NCBI GenBank assembly: GCA_040904405.1
Contig: JBBDTK010000109.1
Coordinates: 1 to 24,659 of the forward strand
Direction of reading: 5' to 3'
Length of the DNA: 24,659 nucleotides
Source: VRUE01 sp040904405
Lineage (GTDB): Bacteria > Actinomycetota > Thermoleophilia > Solirubrobacterales > 70-9
A program made the position numbers and the translations under genes. Below the pieces are notes generated by a model that did not search any database, was not told where the DNA came from, and was given only the letters and a program-made list of their open reading frames with translations. This document shows, piece after piece, positions 8,450 to 15,103 of the stretch (positions are counted from its first letter, which is position 1; each line of letters begins with the position of its first letter).

Positions 8450-9408
8450 GCGGCGGCCTCCTTGGCGTAGTAGGTGACGATCGCGTCGGCGCCGGCGCGG
8501 CGGATCGAGAGCAGCGTCTCGAGCACCGCGGCGCGCTCGTCGATCCAGCCGTTGGCGGCGGCGGCCTTCAGCATCGAGTACTCGCCGGAGACGTGGTAGG
8601 CCGCCACCGGGGCACCCGTCTCGAGCTTGATCCGCCGCACAACGTCGAGGTACGGGACCGCCGGCTTGACCATCAGCATGTCGGCGCCCTCGCCGAGGTC
8701 GAGCTTCGCCTCGCGCACCGCTTCGGCCGCGTTGGCGGGATCGAGCTGGTAGCCGCGCCGGTCGCCCGAGGCCGGGATCGAGTCGGCCGCCTCGCGGAAG
8801 GGGCCGTAGAAGGCCGAGGCGTACTTGGCGCTGTAGGCGACGATCGGGGTCCCGGCGTGGCCCTCCTCGTCGAGCTGGTGGCGGATCGCCCCGACCCGGC
8901 CGTCCATCATGTCGCTCGGCGCGACCGCGTCGGCGCCGGCCTCGGCGTGGGAGATCGCGACTTTCGACAGCAGCTCCAGGGTCAGGTCGTTGTCGACCTC
9001 GCCGGCGCGGACGAAGCCGCAGTGGCCGTGCGAGGTGTAGCCGCAGAGGCAGACGTCGGTGATCGCGGTCAGCTCGGGGTGCGCCTCCTTCAGCGCCCGC
9101 ACCGCCATCTGCACGACGCCCTCGTCGTCGTAGGCGCCGGAGCCGGTCTCGTCCTTGTCGGCCGGCACGCCGAAGAGCAGCAGGGCGCCGATCCCGGCGC
9201 TGACGATCTCCGTCGCCTCGCCGACCAGCTCGGAGATCGAGAAGCGCTCGATGCCCGGCATCGACTCGACCGGCTCGCGCACCCCCTCACCGGCGACGAC
9301 GAATGCCGGCTGGATCAGGTGCGAGGGGCGGAGTTCGGCCTCGCGGACCAGGCCGCGCAGGATCTCGGTGCGGCGCAGGCGGCGCAGGCGCGTGCTTGGG
9401 AACGACAT
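8437..9408 (-). CDS. hemB: Delta-aminolevulinic acid dehydratase (porphobilinogen synthase)
   Basis: HemB condenses two 5-aminolevulinate molecules into porphobilinogen in the cytosol. The 323-residue length is normal for the family. The zinc-type metal site is present as DVCLCGYTSHGHCG (C120, C122, C130), followed by APSDMMDGR at about 163-171. The two active-site lysines are K195 in AYSAKYASAFYGPFR and K248 in MLMVKPA. The chosen ATG gives MSFPSTRLRRLRRTE, the usual beginning. The longer open frame upstream runs through repeat DNA and is not credible. It is the first gene of the operon hemB - ahbAB-like - hemL - small ORF. No Shine-Dalgarno sequence is visible, but TAGAAT ends 7 bases before the ATG, so the transcript is probably leaderless. 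Confidence 0.97.
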   Translation of the reverse strand: MSFPSTRLRRLRRTEILRGLVREAELRPSHLIQPAFVVAGEGVREPVESMPGIERFSISELVGEATEIVSAGIGALLLFGVPADKDETGSGAYDDEGVVQMAVRALKEAHPELTAITDVCLCGYTSHGHCGFVRAGEVDNDLTLELLSKVAISHAEAGADAVAPSDMMDGRVGAIRHQLDEEGHAGTPIVAYSAKYASAFYGPFREAADSIPASGDRRGYQLDPANAAEAVREAKLDLGEGADMLMVKPAVPYLDVVRRIKLETGAPVAAYHVSGEYSMLKAAAANGWIDERAAVLETLLSIRRAGADAIVTYYAKEAAAWLR

Positions 9409-9415
9409 CCTGGCG

Positions 9416-9421
9416 ATTCTA
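9416..9421 (-). promoter_or_regulatory. Probable -10 element of the hemB operon (leaderless)
   Basis: On the minus strand TAGAAT is followed by 7 bases and then the hemB ATG. This is the spacing of actinobacterial leaderless promoters, where the start codon is the 5' end of the mRNA. No recognisable -35 is present, because palindrome C1 begins 13 bases upstream. Confidence 0.55.
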
Positions 9422-9433
9422 CGGGGCACGGGT

Positions 9434-9530
9434 GGGGAGGGATGGGGATACCCCCGCCCGGACAAATGCCGGTCCAATTGGACCGGCATTTTGAGTATCC
9501 GCCCGTCCGGGGGTATCCCCATCCCTCCCC
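9434..9530. repeat. Nested palindrome C1 in the hemB/ABC intergenic region
   Basis: Perfect 23-bp arms lie at 9434-9456 and 9508-9530. Inside them is a separate perfect 28-bp palindrome at 9464-9491, whose half-site is AAATGCCGGTCCAA. The two are joined by short asymmetric spacers. I see no second copy of this core in the window, so it may be another family with locus-specific arms or a single structure. It occupies most of the space upstream of hemB. Confidence 0.85.
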
Positions 9531-9559
9531 GGCAGACGCCTGTCCTCCCCCACCGCAGG

Positions 9560-9706
9560 CCCGGTGGGCGCGGGAGTCTTCCGGAGGTGCCTCGCGGAGC
9601 GGGCACCGCAGAGTGATTCTTGCCGCGAAGCGGCTGCTCGTTGGTGAGCGGAGCCGTAGGCGAAGCGAACATAGGCACCCTCCGGAAGACTCCCGCGCCC
9701 ACCGGG
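9560..9706 (-). repeat. Palindromic element B1 (family B, inverted orientation)
   Basis: Perfect 26-bp arms lie at 9560-9585 and 9681-9706 (9681-9706 reads TCCGGAAGACTC... and returns as its complement). The roughly 95-bp core is the reverse complement of the family B consensus. It begins GGTGCC, contains GCCGCTTCGCGG and GAATCACTCTGCGGTGCC, and ends CGAGGCACC. The arms are unrelated to those of B2, B3 and B4. The right arm ends one base before the -10 hexamer of the ABC ATPase gene. Together with C1 it accounts for almost the whole 311-base divergent intergenic region. Only 9531-9559 is left over, and I see no feature there. Confidence 0.9.
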
Positions 9707-9712
9707 TAGCGT
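9707..9712 (+). promoter_or_regulatory. Probable -10 element of the ABC transporter operon (leaderless)
   Basis: TAGCGT is followed by 7 bases and the GTG start at 9720, and there is no ribosome site. The hexamer directly abuts the right arm of element B1, so any -35 contact would fall in repeat DNA. Confidence 0.5.
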
Positions 9713-9719
9713 TCGCTGC

Positions 9720-10427
9720 GTGGAGGCACGGGGGCTGGTCAAGAGCTACGGCAAGCAGCGGGCGCTGCGGGGGGTGGACTTTGTCGCCGAGGCGGGGGAG
9801 CTGGTGGCGATCATCGGGCCGAATGGGGCTGGGAAGACGACGCTGCTCTCGATTCTGGCGGGGACGTTGAGGCCGGACGCCGGGGAGGTGCTCAGCGCCA
9901 ACGGGGACATCGGGTGGGTGCCGCAGCAGGCGGCGCTCTACCGGCGCCTGACCGTGGCCGAGAACCTGTTGCTGTTCGCGCGGCTGGAGCGGCGCGCAGA
10001 TCCGCGTGGGGCGGTCGAGGAGATGCTCGCGCTGACCGGGCTGGGCGAGCGGCGGAACGAGATCGTGGCGCGGCTCTCGGGCGGCAACCAGCAGCGGATC
10101 AACATTGCGCTCGGGCTGCTCGCACGGCCGGCGGTGCTGCTGCTCGACGAGCCCAGCGTCGGGCTCGATCCGCGCCAGCGGGCGCGACTCTGGCAGTTCG
10201 TCTCCGCCCTCGCCGCCGAGCGCAACACGACGGTGGTCTTCTCCACCCACGACATCCAGGAGGCGGAGCGCTACGGCCGCCGGCTGCTCGTCCTCGCCGA
10301 CGGCGAGAGCCTCTTCGACGGCGCTCCGGAGGAGCTCCGCAACGCCGTTCGCGAGGAGACCCCGGGGGCCGCCGGAAGCGACTTCGAGACCGCCTTCGTC
10401 GCCTTCCTCCAGCACCGGGGGCACTAG
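9720..10427 (+). CDS. ABC transporter ATP-binding protein
   Basis: The 235-residue ATPase powers the permease encoded just downstream. All ABC motifs are intact. Walker A is GPNGAGKT (33-40), the Q-loop region is GWVPQQ (about 65-70), and the signature is LSGGN (119-123). Walker B is VLLLDE (139-144), the D-loop follows in SVGLD, and the switch histidine is H177 in FSTHD. The layout MEARGLVKSYG...LRGVDF is that of ABC-2 (NatA/DrrA-like) exporters. The GTG start is chosen because TAGCGT lies 7 bases upstream and the frame before it is repeat DNA. The permease begins 22 bases after the stop. The substrate is unknown; drugs, sodium or a membrane component are all possible for this class. Confidence 0.95.
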   Translation: MEARGLVKSYGKQRALRGVDFVAEAGELVAIIGPNGAGKTTLLSILAGTLRPDAGEVLSANGDIGWVPQQAALYRRLTVAENLLLFARLERRADPRGAVEEMLALTGLGERRNEIVARLSGGNQQRINIALGLLARPAVLLLDEPSVGLDPRQRARLWQFVSALAAERNTTVVFSTHDIQEAERYGRRLLVLADGESLFDGAPEELRNAVREETPGAAGSDFETAFVAFLQHRGH

Positions 10428-10449
10428 TGCGACACCAGGGGGCGCACTG

Positions 10450-11799
10450 ATGCGCTGGCTGCTGCTCAAGGACCTGCAGATCCTGCGCCGCTCGCCGCTG
10501 CAGGCGGCGCTGCTGGTCGCCTACCCGATCCTGGTCGCGCTGCTGATCGGCTTCGCGATCTCACGCGACCAGGGCGAGCCGCGGGTCGCCTTCCTCAACG
10601 AGGTGCCCGACGGCGCCCGGATCGCGGCGGGGGACACGCGGTTGCCGGCGATCGGGGTCGAGGCGCGGATCTGCGCCCAGATCGACTGCGTCCGGGTCGG
10701 GAGTCGCGACGAGGCGGAGGATGCGGTGCGCTCCGGCGAGGTGCTGGCGGCGCTGATCCTCCCCGCCGACCTGATCGACGATCTCAACTCGCTCTCGACG
10801 CTCGACCCGCAGACGCCGGAAGTCGAGGTGATCGTCAACGAGGAGGACCCGGTCAAGGCGCGGCTGGTCGACGACCGCATCGACGCGCTGCTGGGGCGGG
10901 CGAACCTGACGATCGCCCGTGAGATCGCCGCCGAGGGCGGCCGCTACCTCGGCCTGGTCGTCGACGGCGGCAGCTTCGAGGTGCTCGGCCGCTCGGTCGA
11001 GATCCTCGGCTTGCAGTCGAGCGCCGAGATCCTGCGCTCGCTGCGGCCGGCGCTGCCGCCGGCGCTGCGCCCAACCCTGGACCGGGTGATCCGCTTCGCG
11101 GCACTGGCCCGCGACAACCTCGACGTGGCCGGGCCGCTGATCGACCGCCTGGCGCAACCGATCGTCGTCGACAAGCGCGTGGTCAGCGAGCCGACGCCAC
11201 CGCTCGACGTCTACGCGATCGCGGTCGCCGCGACCCTGACCCTGACCTTCGTCGTCCTGCTGCTCGTCGCCGGCTCGCTGGCGCTGGAGCGGGAGGAGAA
11301 CACCTTCGCCAGGCTCACCGGGGGCCTCGTCTCGCGCAGCGCCCTGCTTGCCGAGAAGATCGGCCTCGGGGTGGCGGTGGGCATGGTCGTCACCGTGCTG
11401 ATGCTGACCGGGGTGCAGCTCTTCGTCGCGCTCGAGTGGAGTCGCTTCGGCCTCTGGCTGGCGGCGATCCTTGCCGCGGGCGCGGCACTCGGGGCGGGCG
11501 GGGCGGCGCTCGGGGCGGGCGCCCGCGACGTTCGCGCCGTCTCCCTGCTCGCCTTCATGGTCTCGCTGCCGGTGGCGCTGCTCTCACTGGTGCCCTCCGG
11601 CGCGGTCGGGGCCGGCCTCTACGACGCGATCCGCGTCCTCACCGCGCTCTTCCCGTTCAGGCCGGCGCTGGAAGCGATGACCGCGGCGCTCGACCGGGCC
11701 GGACCCGGGATCGGCGAGCCGCTCCTCCACCTCGCCGGCCTCGCCGTCGCCTACACCGCGGCTGCCCGCCTCGCCCTGCGCCGCTTCGGCGCAGCCTGA
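10450..11799 (+). CDS. ABC-2 type transporter permease
   Basis: The 449-residue membrane partner of the preceding ATPase has the ABC-2 plan. One N-terminal helix (about 15-38, LQAALLVAYPILVALLIGFA) is followed by a large extracytoplasmic domain (about 40-250). A cluster of about five helices from 255 to the end comes next (IAVAATLTLTFVVLLLVAG, GLGVAVGMVVTVLMLTGVQLF and others). The cytoplasmic loop ALEREENTFARLTGGLVSRSALLAEKI between the second and third helices is typical of this family and contacts the ATPase. The ATG is 22 bases after the ATPase stop. The open frame continues upstream out of phase with the ATPase gene and is not used. A strong hairpin follows the stop. Confidence 0.92.
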   Translation: MRWLLLKDLQILRRSPLQAALLVAYPILVALLIGFAISRDQGEPRVAFLNEVPDGARIAAGDTRLPAIGVEARICAQIDCVRVGSRDEAEDAVRSGEVLAALILPADLIDDLNSLSTLDPQTPEVEVIVNEEDPVKARLVDDRIDALLGRANLTIAREIAAEGGRYLGLVVDGGSFEVLGRSVEILGLQSSAEILRSLRPALPPALRPTLDRVIRFAALARDNLDVAGPLIDRLAQPIVVDKRVVSEPTPPLDVYAIAVAATLTLTFVVLLLVAGSLALEREENTFARLTGGLVSRSALLAEKIGLGVAVGMVVTVLMLTGVQLFVALEWSRFGLWLAAILAAGAALGAGGAALGAGARDVRAVSLLAFMVSLPVALLSLVPSGAVGAGLYDAIRVLTALFPFRPALEAMTAALDRAGPGIGEPLLHLAGLAVAYTAAARLALRRFGAA

Positions 11800-11804
11800 C
11801 GAGC

Positions 11805-11850
11805 TCATCGCAGCATTTTCCGCCCTATGACCCGGAAAATGCTGCGATGA
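11805..11850 (+). terminator. Perfect hairpin after the ABC operon, overlapping the convergent gene end
   Basis: An 18-bp perfect inverted repeat (11805-11822 with 11833-11850, TCATCGCAGCATTTTCCG) with a 10-base loop begins 5 bases after the permease stop. There is no clear T-tract on either side. The right arm also encodes the last residues of the convergent gene (…LFIAAFSGS), so one hairpin may end transcription from both sides. Its role as a terminator is inferred from placement. Confidence 0.65.
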
Positions 11851-12412
11851 ACAGGGCCTGCGCCTGCGCCTGGCTGCGGACCGGGAGGCGGCGGGCGCGG
11901 GCGGGGATTGCGGCGAGCGCGACCGGGGAGCCATCGGAGTCGAGCAGGCAGCCGTGACGGCTCACGTAGGCATCGATCTCGCTCAGCCTGCCACCGTCTT
12001 CGAGCTCGCAGCGGATGTCCTCGAGCCTGGTCAGGTCGTAGTTGGGCTCGGTCAGCGCGATCAGCTCCAGCTGTGCGGCGCTGAGGTAGGCGACGAAGAC
12101 GGTCGCCTCGGTCCCCGGGCTGCCGTGGAGGGTTGCCGGCACGGCGCCGTAGGCGGAGAGATGGTTGGAGTAGACGACGTCGTAACCGAGCAGGGTCGCC
12201 CGCATCATCAGCACCGGGTCGGGGTCCGCGGCGAGCTTGCGGTCGAGGACCTCCGGGGCGGCGTTGGAGCCGTAGGCGAGCAGCGCGACGCGGTCGCTGC
12301 GGTCGACCTCGACCTCGCCGGGCTCGCGGACCTCCCCGCGGTGGTGCACGAAGGAGCGGTCGGGGATCGCGAACGGATAGTCCAGGGCGCGCATCGGAGG
12401 ATAGGGTCTCAT
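11825..12412 (-). CDS. Gamma-glutamylcyclotransferase-like protein
   Basis: The 195-residue protein carries VALLAYGSNAAPEVLDRKL at about 42-60. The YGSN motif (47-50) is the substrate-binding loop of the gamma-glutamylcyclotransferase/BtrG/AIG2 fold. A later TEATVFVAYLSAAQLELIALTEPNY stretch fits the fold's usual layout, where an acidic residue does the catalysis. The substrate is unknown; the family trims gamma-glutamyl amines or peptides. The start is MRPYPPM at 12412, or the second Met at 12394; neither has a good ribosome site. Its start lies only 5 bases from the divergent YmdB start. Its stop lies in the loop of the terminator hairpin. The fold call is fairly sure, the reaction is not. 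Confidence 0.7.
   Translation of the reverse strand: MRPYPPMRALDYPFAIPDRSFVHHRGEVREPGEVEVDRSDRVALLAYGSNAAPEVLDRKLAADPDPVLMMRATLLGYDVVYSNHLSAYGAVPATLHGSPGTEATVFVAYLSAAQLELIALTEPNYDLTRLEDIRCELEDGGRLSEIDAYVSRHGCLLDSDGSPVALAAIPARARRLPVRSQAQAQALFIAAFSGS
12402..12407 (+). promoter_or_regulatory. Possible -10 element for the YmdB-like gene
   Basis: TAGGGT ends 10 bases before the ATG at 12418, which would put the transcription start about 3 bases before the start codon. It lies inside the 5' end of the divergent coding sequence. The spacing is looser than at the other leaderless candidates. Confidence 0.3.
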
Positions 12413-12417
12413 CCACC

Positions 12418-13197
12418 ATGAAGGTCCTCTTCATCGGCGACGTGGTGGGCGGCCCGGGGAGGCGCGGGCTGAAGGCGGCGATGCCCGAGCTGCGCGAGCG
12501 CCACACCCCCGACCTGGTCGTCGTCAACGGCGAGAACTCGGCCGGGGGGATGGGGATCACCGAGAAGACCGCCAGGGCGCTCTTCGACGCCGGCGCCGAC
12601 GCGATCACCACCGGCAACCACGTCTACCGGCATCGCGAGGCCTACGAGTTCCTCGACCGGGCCGAGCGCGTGATCCGCCCGGCCAACTACCCGCACGCCA
12701 ACCCGGGCAGGGGCCACGTCGTGGTCGAGGCCGGCGGGATGCGGGTCGGCCTGATCAACCTCAGCGGCGCGGTCGGCCTCAAGGTCGCCCGCTCGCCCTT
12801 CGTCGAGGTCGACAGCATCCTCGAGCGGATCGAGGCCGATTGCGTCCTGGTCGACTTCCACGCCGAGGTGACCAGCGAGAAGGTGGCGATGGGCTGGCAC
12901 CTCGACGGCCGCGTCGCGGCCGTCTTCGGCACCCACACGCACGTCCCCACCGCCGATGCCCGCGTGCTCCCCCAGGGCACCGCCTACATCTCCGACGTCG
13001 GCATGACCGGCTCCCGCACCAGCGTCCTCGGGGTCAAGCCGCAACAGGTCCTCGAGGCGATGATCACCCAGATGCCGGTCAAGTTCGAGACCGCGAGCGA
13101 GGACGTCTGGGTGATGGGCGCCGCGGTCGAGGTCAACTCCGCGGCCCTGGCCGACTCGATCGAGCCGGTGATGATCCCCGCTCCTGCTGGCGCGTAG
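12418..13197 (+). CDS. ymdB: YmdB-family (TIGR00282) metallophosphoesterase
   Basis: The 259-residue protein is a calcineurin-like metallophosphoesterase of the YmdB group. Characterised members hydrolyse 2',3'- or 3',5'-cyclic nucleotides and influence RNA turnover and biofilm decisions in Bacillus. Metal-ligand motifs are all present: FIGDVVG (D8), VVNGENSAGG (E39, N40), TTGNHVYRHRE (N67, H68), DFHAEVTSEK and FGTHTHVPTAD. Length and C-terminus (QMPVKFETASEDV) match the family. The start is unambiguous by alignment to MKVLFIGD. It is divergent from the cyclotransferase-like gene with only 5 bases between start codons. Element B2 begins about 60 bases after its stop. Confidence 0.93.
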   Translation: MKVLFIGDVVGGPGRRGLKAAMPELRERHTPDLVVVNGENSAGGMGITEKTARALFDAGADAITTGNHVYRHREAYEFLDRAERVIRPANYPHANPGRGHVVVEAGGMRVGLINLSGAVGLKVARSPFVEVDSILERIEADCVLVDFHAEVTSEKVAMGWHLDGRVAAVFGTHTHVPTADARVLPQGTAYISDVGMTGSRTSVLGVKPQQVLEAMITQMPVKFETASEDVWVMGAAVEVNSAALADSIEPVMIPAPAGA

Positions 13198-13256
13198 CGA
13201 GGGCGGTCGGTCGGGGTGGCCTCGTGAGTGCCTGGGTTCGCTCGCTTCGCAGGGGT

Positions 13257-13387
13257 AGCCACCGGGGGTTGCCTCCAGAGGTGCCCAAATCCCGCCTTCG
13301 GCGGGATTGATCTGGAGCCGCTTCGCGGCCGGAGTCACTCTGCGGTGCCCGCTTCGCGAGGCACTCTGGAGGCAACCCCCGGTGGCT
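13257..13387 (+). repeat. Palindromic element B2 (family B)
   Basis: Perfect 23-bp arms lie at 13257-13279 and 13365-13387. The core (13280-13364) keeps the family right half (GCCGCTTCGCGG, then GTCACTCTGCGGTGCC and CGCTTCGCGAGGCAC). Its left half is replaced by a different hairpin at 13288-13308 with a TTCG loop. Just upstream, 13225-13255 (GAGTGCCTGGGTTCGCTCGC) resembles a decayed left end of another copy. The right part overlaps the 3' end of the membrane-protein gene and supplies its last 16 residues and its stop. Confidence 0.88.
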
Positions 13388-15053
13388 TTCCCAGGGACGC
13401 CATTGCCACGAGAAGGAGAGGGTAGAACCAGACGATGTAGAGGTAGAACCAGTGTTGGGCGGTCAGCTGTAGGGCGATGAGGAGGGCGGCGCCCAGGGCC
13501 GCCACCTGGACCGGTGACTTGCGCCTGGGGACGAAGGCGAAAGCGAGCGCGATCGCTCCGGTCGCCGCGAGGAGCGCGTAGCGCAGGGGTTCGAGGCCGG
13601 AGACCTGGCCCCAGATGCTGAAAGGGGAGTCGCGGTCGGACTGGTAGGCGATCGTGCGGTCGTAGACGGTGCTGAGGCCGGGGTCGATCGCGGGCCAGGC
13701 CATCAGGGCGGCGGTCGTCGCGACGAATGCAAGGACGAAGGTCGCGACCGCGGGTCCTGGCGGGGGGATGGGGTGCCTAGCGGACTCACCCGTCCGAGGC
13801 ACCCCATCCCCCCGCCACCCGCGGAAGGGAGGTTGGTAGGTGGCCAGCATCGGGACGAGGACGACTGGGGCGAACTTCGTCAGGGCTGCGAGCGCGGCGA
13901 GGACGCCGCGGGCGAGTGGGCGAGCTGAGGCGAGGAGGACTGCCACGAGCAGCGCGGCTACGAGGGTGTCGTTGGAGTTGGACTCGAGGGCGAAGGCGGT
14001 GTAGGGGTAGGCGGCCCAGCCGAAGGCGAGGGTGGCGGCGAGCTTGCGGCCGGCGGGACCTGGGCGGAGTCGCAGGCCGAGCGCGATCAGCAGGGCGAAG
14101 GTGGCGAGGTCGAAGCCGACCGCGGCGCCGTGCGCGGCCGGGAGGTCGTCCCAGCTGCCCTGCCAGGGCCAGATCGCCTCGGAGGGGACGTAGGCGAGGT
14201 AGTTGGCCGGGCCATAGGTGTCGCCCTGGGAGACGTCGTCGGGGAAGTTGCCGTAGAGCGGCTCGCCGTGGGCGATCCGGTCGGCGCCGACCACCCCCGC
14301 GTAGCCGACGTCGATCACACCGGAGTCCGCCATGTTGAGCCCGACCCGGAGGCCGACCAGGAAGAGCGCCGCGATCAGCAGCCAGGCCGCCGGCCAGGCC
14401 GGCCGCAGTCCCTCCCCCCTCCCCCGCAGCCCGATCCACAGCATGCGCCCGAGGAGGTAGAGCAGCACCGGGTACTGCAGCGGCACCGAGACGCCGATCT
14501 CCGCCCGGTTGAAGAAGTAGTGCGAGAGACCGAACCCCAGCAGCACCAGCAGATCGAGGCTGGCGATCCGCCACGGCCGCCGCCAGTCCACCAGCCCGAC
14601 CAGGAACAGCGCGCACAGCGGCAAGAACACGTACGGCGCGTTGAGCTTGTGCCCGAACGACCCCTCGTACCCGCGCGCCATCTTCCACGCCACCTGGTAT
14701 CCGGTCCACGACTCGCGCAGCTCGCCGCTCTGGGGATCGACCAGCGCCAGCGCCACCCGCTCCCCGCCGGCGAAGTAGGAGACCTCCCAGCTGCCCTCCA
14801 CCTTCTCCACGCTGTGCGCCAGCCCGTCGTTCTTCCGCCGCTGGTCCACGACCTTCGCGTCGCGGTCGGCGATCCGCACCGCCTCGGCTTCGCTGACCTC
14901 GCTCGCGCCTCCGTTTGCCGGGAACACGAGTGAGAGAAGAAGAAGCGCGAGCGCCGCTGCGGTTGGCGGGAGGGTGACCGTCCGGAAGTGCCCATGTTCG
15001 CTTCGCCTGCGGCTCCGCTCACTATGTCTGTGCCGCTTCGCGGCAGGAATCAC
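13335..15053 (-). CDS. Polytopic membrane protein with PepSY-like N-terminal domain, GT87/DUF2029-like
   Basis: After a hydrophobic export segment (ALALLLLSLVFPANGG) comes an external domain of about 95 residues (SEVSEAEAVRIADRDAK...GSWEVSYFAGGERVALALVD) resembling PepSY. About eleven membrane helices follow. DSGVIDVGYAGVVGADRIAHG with PLYGNFPDD and TYGPANYLAYVPSE recalls the catalytic loops of GT-C glycosyltransferases of family 87, so it may transfer a sugar from a polyprenyl carrier; this is moderate. The start is unclear because element B3 sits on it. The GTG at 15053 lies within B3, and a GTG at 14927 would lose the signal. The C-terminal PPGVASRVPREAGTAE and the stop come from element B2, and hairpin D1 adds about 24 residues in frame. 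It follows the phosphatase gene directly. Confidence 0.72.
   Translation of the reverse strand: MIPAAKRHRHSERSRRRSEHGHFRTVTLPPTAAALALLLLSLVFPANGGASEVSEAEAVRIADRDAKVVDQRRKNDGLAHSVEKVEGSWEVSYFAGGERVALALVDPQSGELRESWTGYQVAWKMARGYEGSFGHKLNAPYVFLPLCALFLVGLVDWRRPWRIASLDLLVLLGFGLSHYFFNRAEIGVSVPLQYPVLLYLLGRMLWIGLRGRGEGLRPAWPAAWLLIAALFLVGLRVGLNMADSGVIDVGYAGVVGADRIAHGEPLYGNFPDDVSQGDTYGPANYLAYVPSEAIWPWQGSWDDLPAAHGAAVGFDLATFALLIALGLRLRPGPAGRKLAATLAFGWAAYPYTAFALESNSNDTLVAALLVAVLLASARPLARGVLAALAALTKFAPVVLVPMLATYQPPFRGWRGDGVPRTGESARHPIPPPGPAVATFVLAFVATTAALMAWPAIDPGLSTVYDRTIAYQSDRDSPFSIWGQVSGLEPLRYALLAATGAIALAFAFVPRRKSPVQVAALGAALLIALQLTAQHWFYLYIVWFYPLLLVAMASLGKPPGVASRVPREAGTAE
13750..13822. repeat. Palindrome D1 inside the membrane-protein coding sequence
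   Basis: Perfect 20-bp arms lie at 13759-13778 and 13797-13816. They continue for a further 6 bp (13750-13755 with 13817-13822) past a 3-base bulge. The 18-base loop is AGCGGACTCACCCGTCCG. The arms meet the loop as GTGCCT and AGGCAC, the same ends as the family B core, so D1 could be a B element with most of its core deleted. The reading frame passes through without a stop and encodes a hydrophilic, proline- and glycine-rich stretch (GWRGDGVPRTGESARHPIPP) between two membrane helices. Confidence 0.85.
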
Positions 15054-15103
15054 TCGCCGGTGCGCCGCTTCGCGAGGCACTTCCGGACGGTCACCCTCCC
15101 GCC
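14965..15103 (+). repeat. Palindromic element B3 (family B)
   Basis: Perfect 28-bp inverted repeats (14965-14992 with 15076-15103) combine 22 copy-specific bases with the family ends. The core carries the full consensus: CATGTTCGCTTCGCCTGCGG and CTCCGCTCAC, then GCCGCTTCGCGGC, GAATCACTC and CCGCTTCGCGAGGCAC. The right arm ends on the base before the phosphatase stop codon. The left arm runs into the coding start of the membrane protein. The element thus fills the junction between two co-directional genes. Confidence 0.9.

Noticed and set aside
9560..9706. Family B elements as simple Rho-independent terminators
   Set aside because: B1 lies between divergent promoters where no transcript ends. 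All four share a long conserved core and there are no T-tracts. The arms could still be old terminators, which is part of the finding.
13257..13387. Family B arms as ordinary target-site duplications or transposon terminal repeats
   Set aside because: Target duplications are direct, not inverted, and transposon terminal inverted repeats are shared between copies. These arms are inverted and copy-specific.
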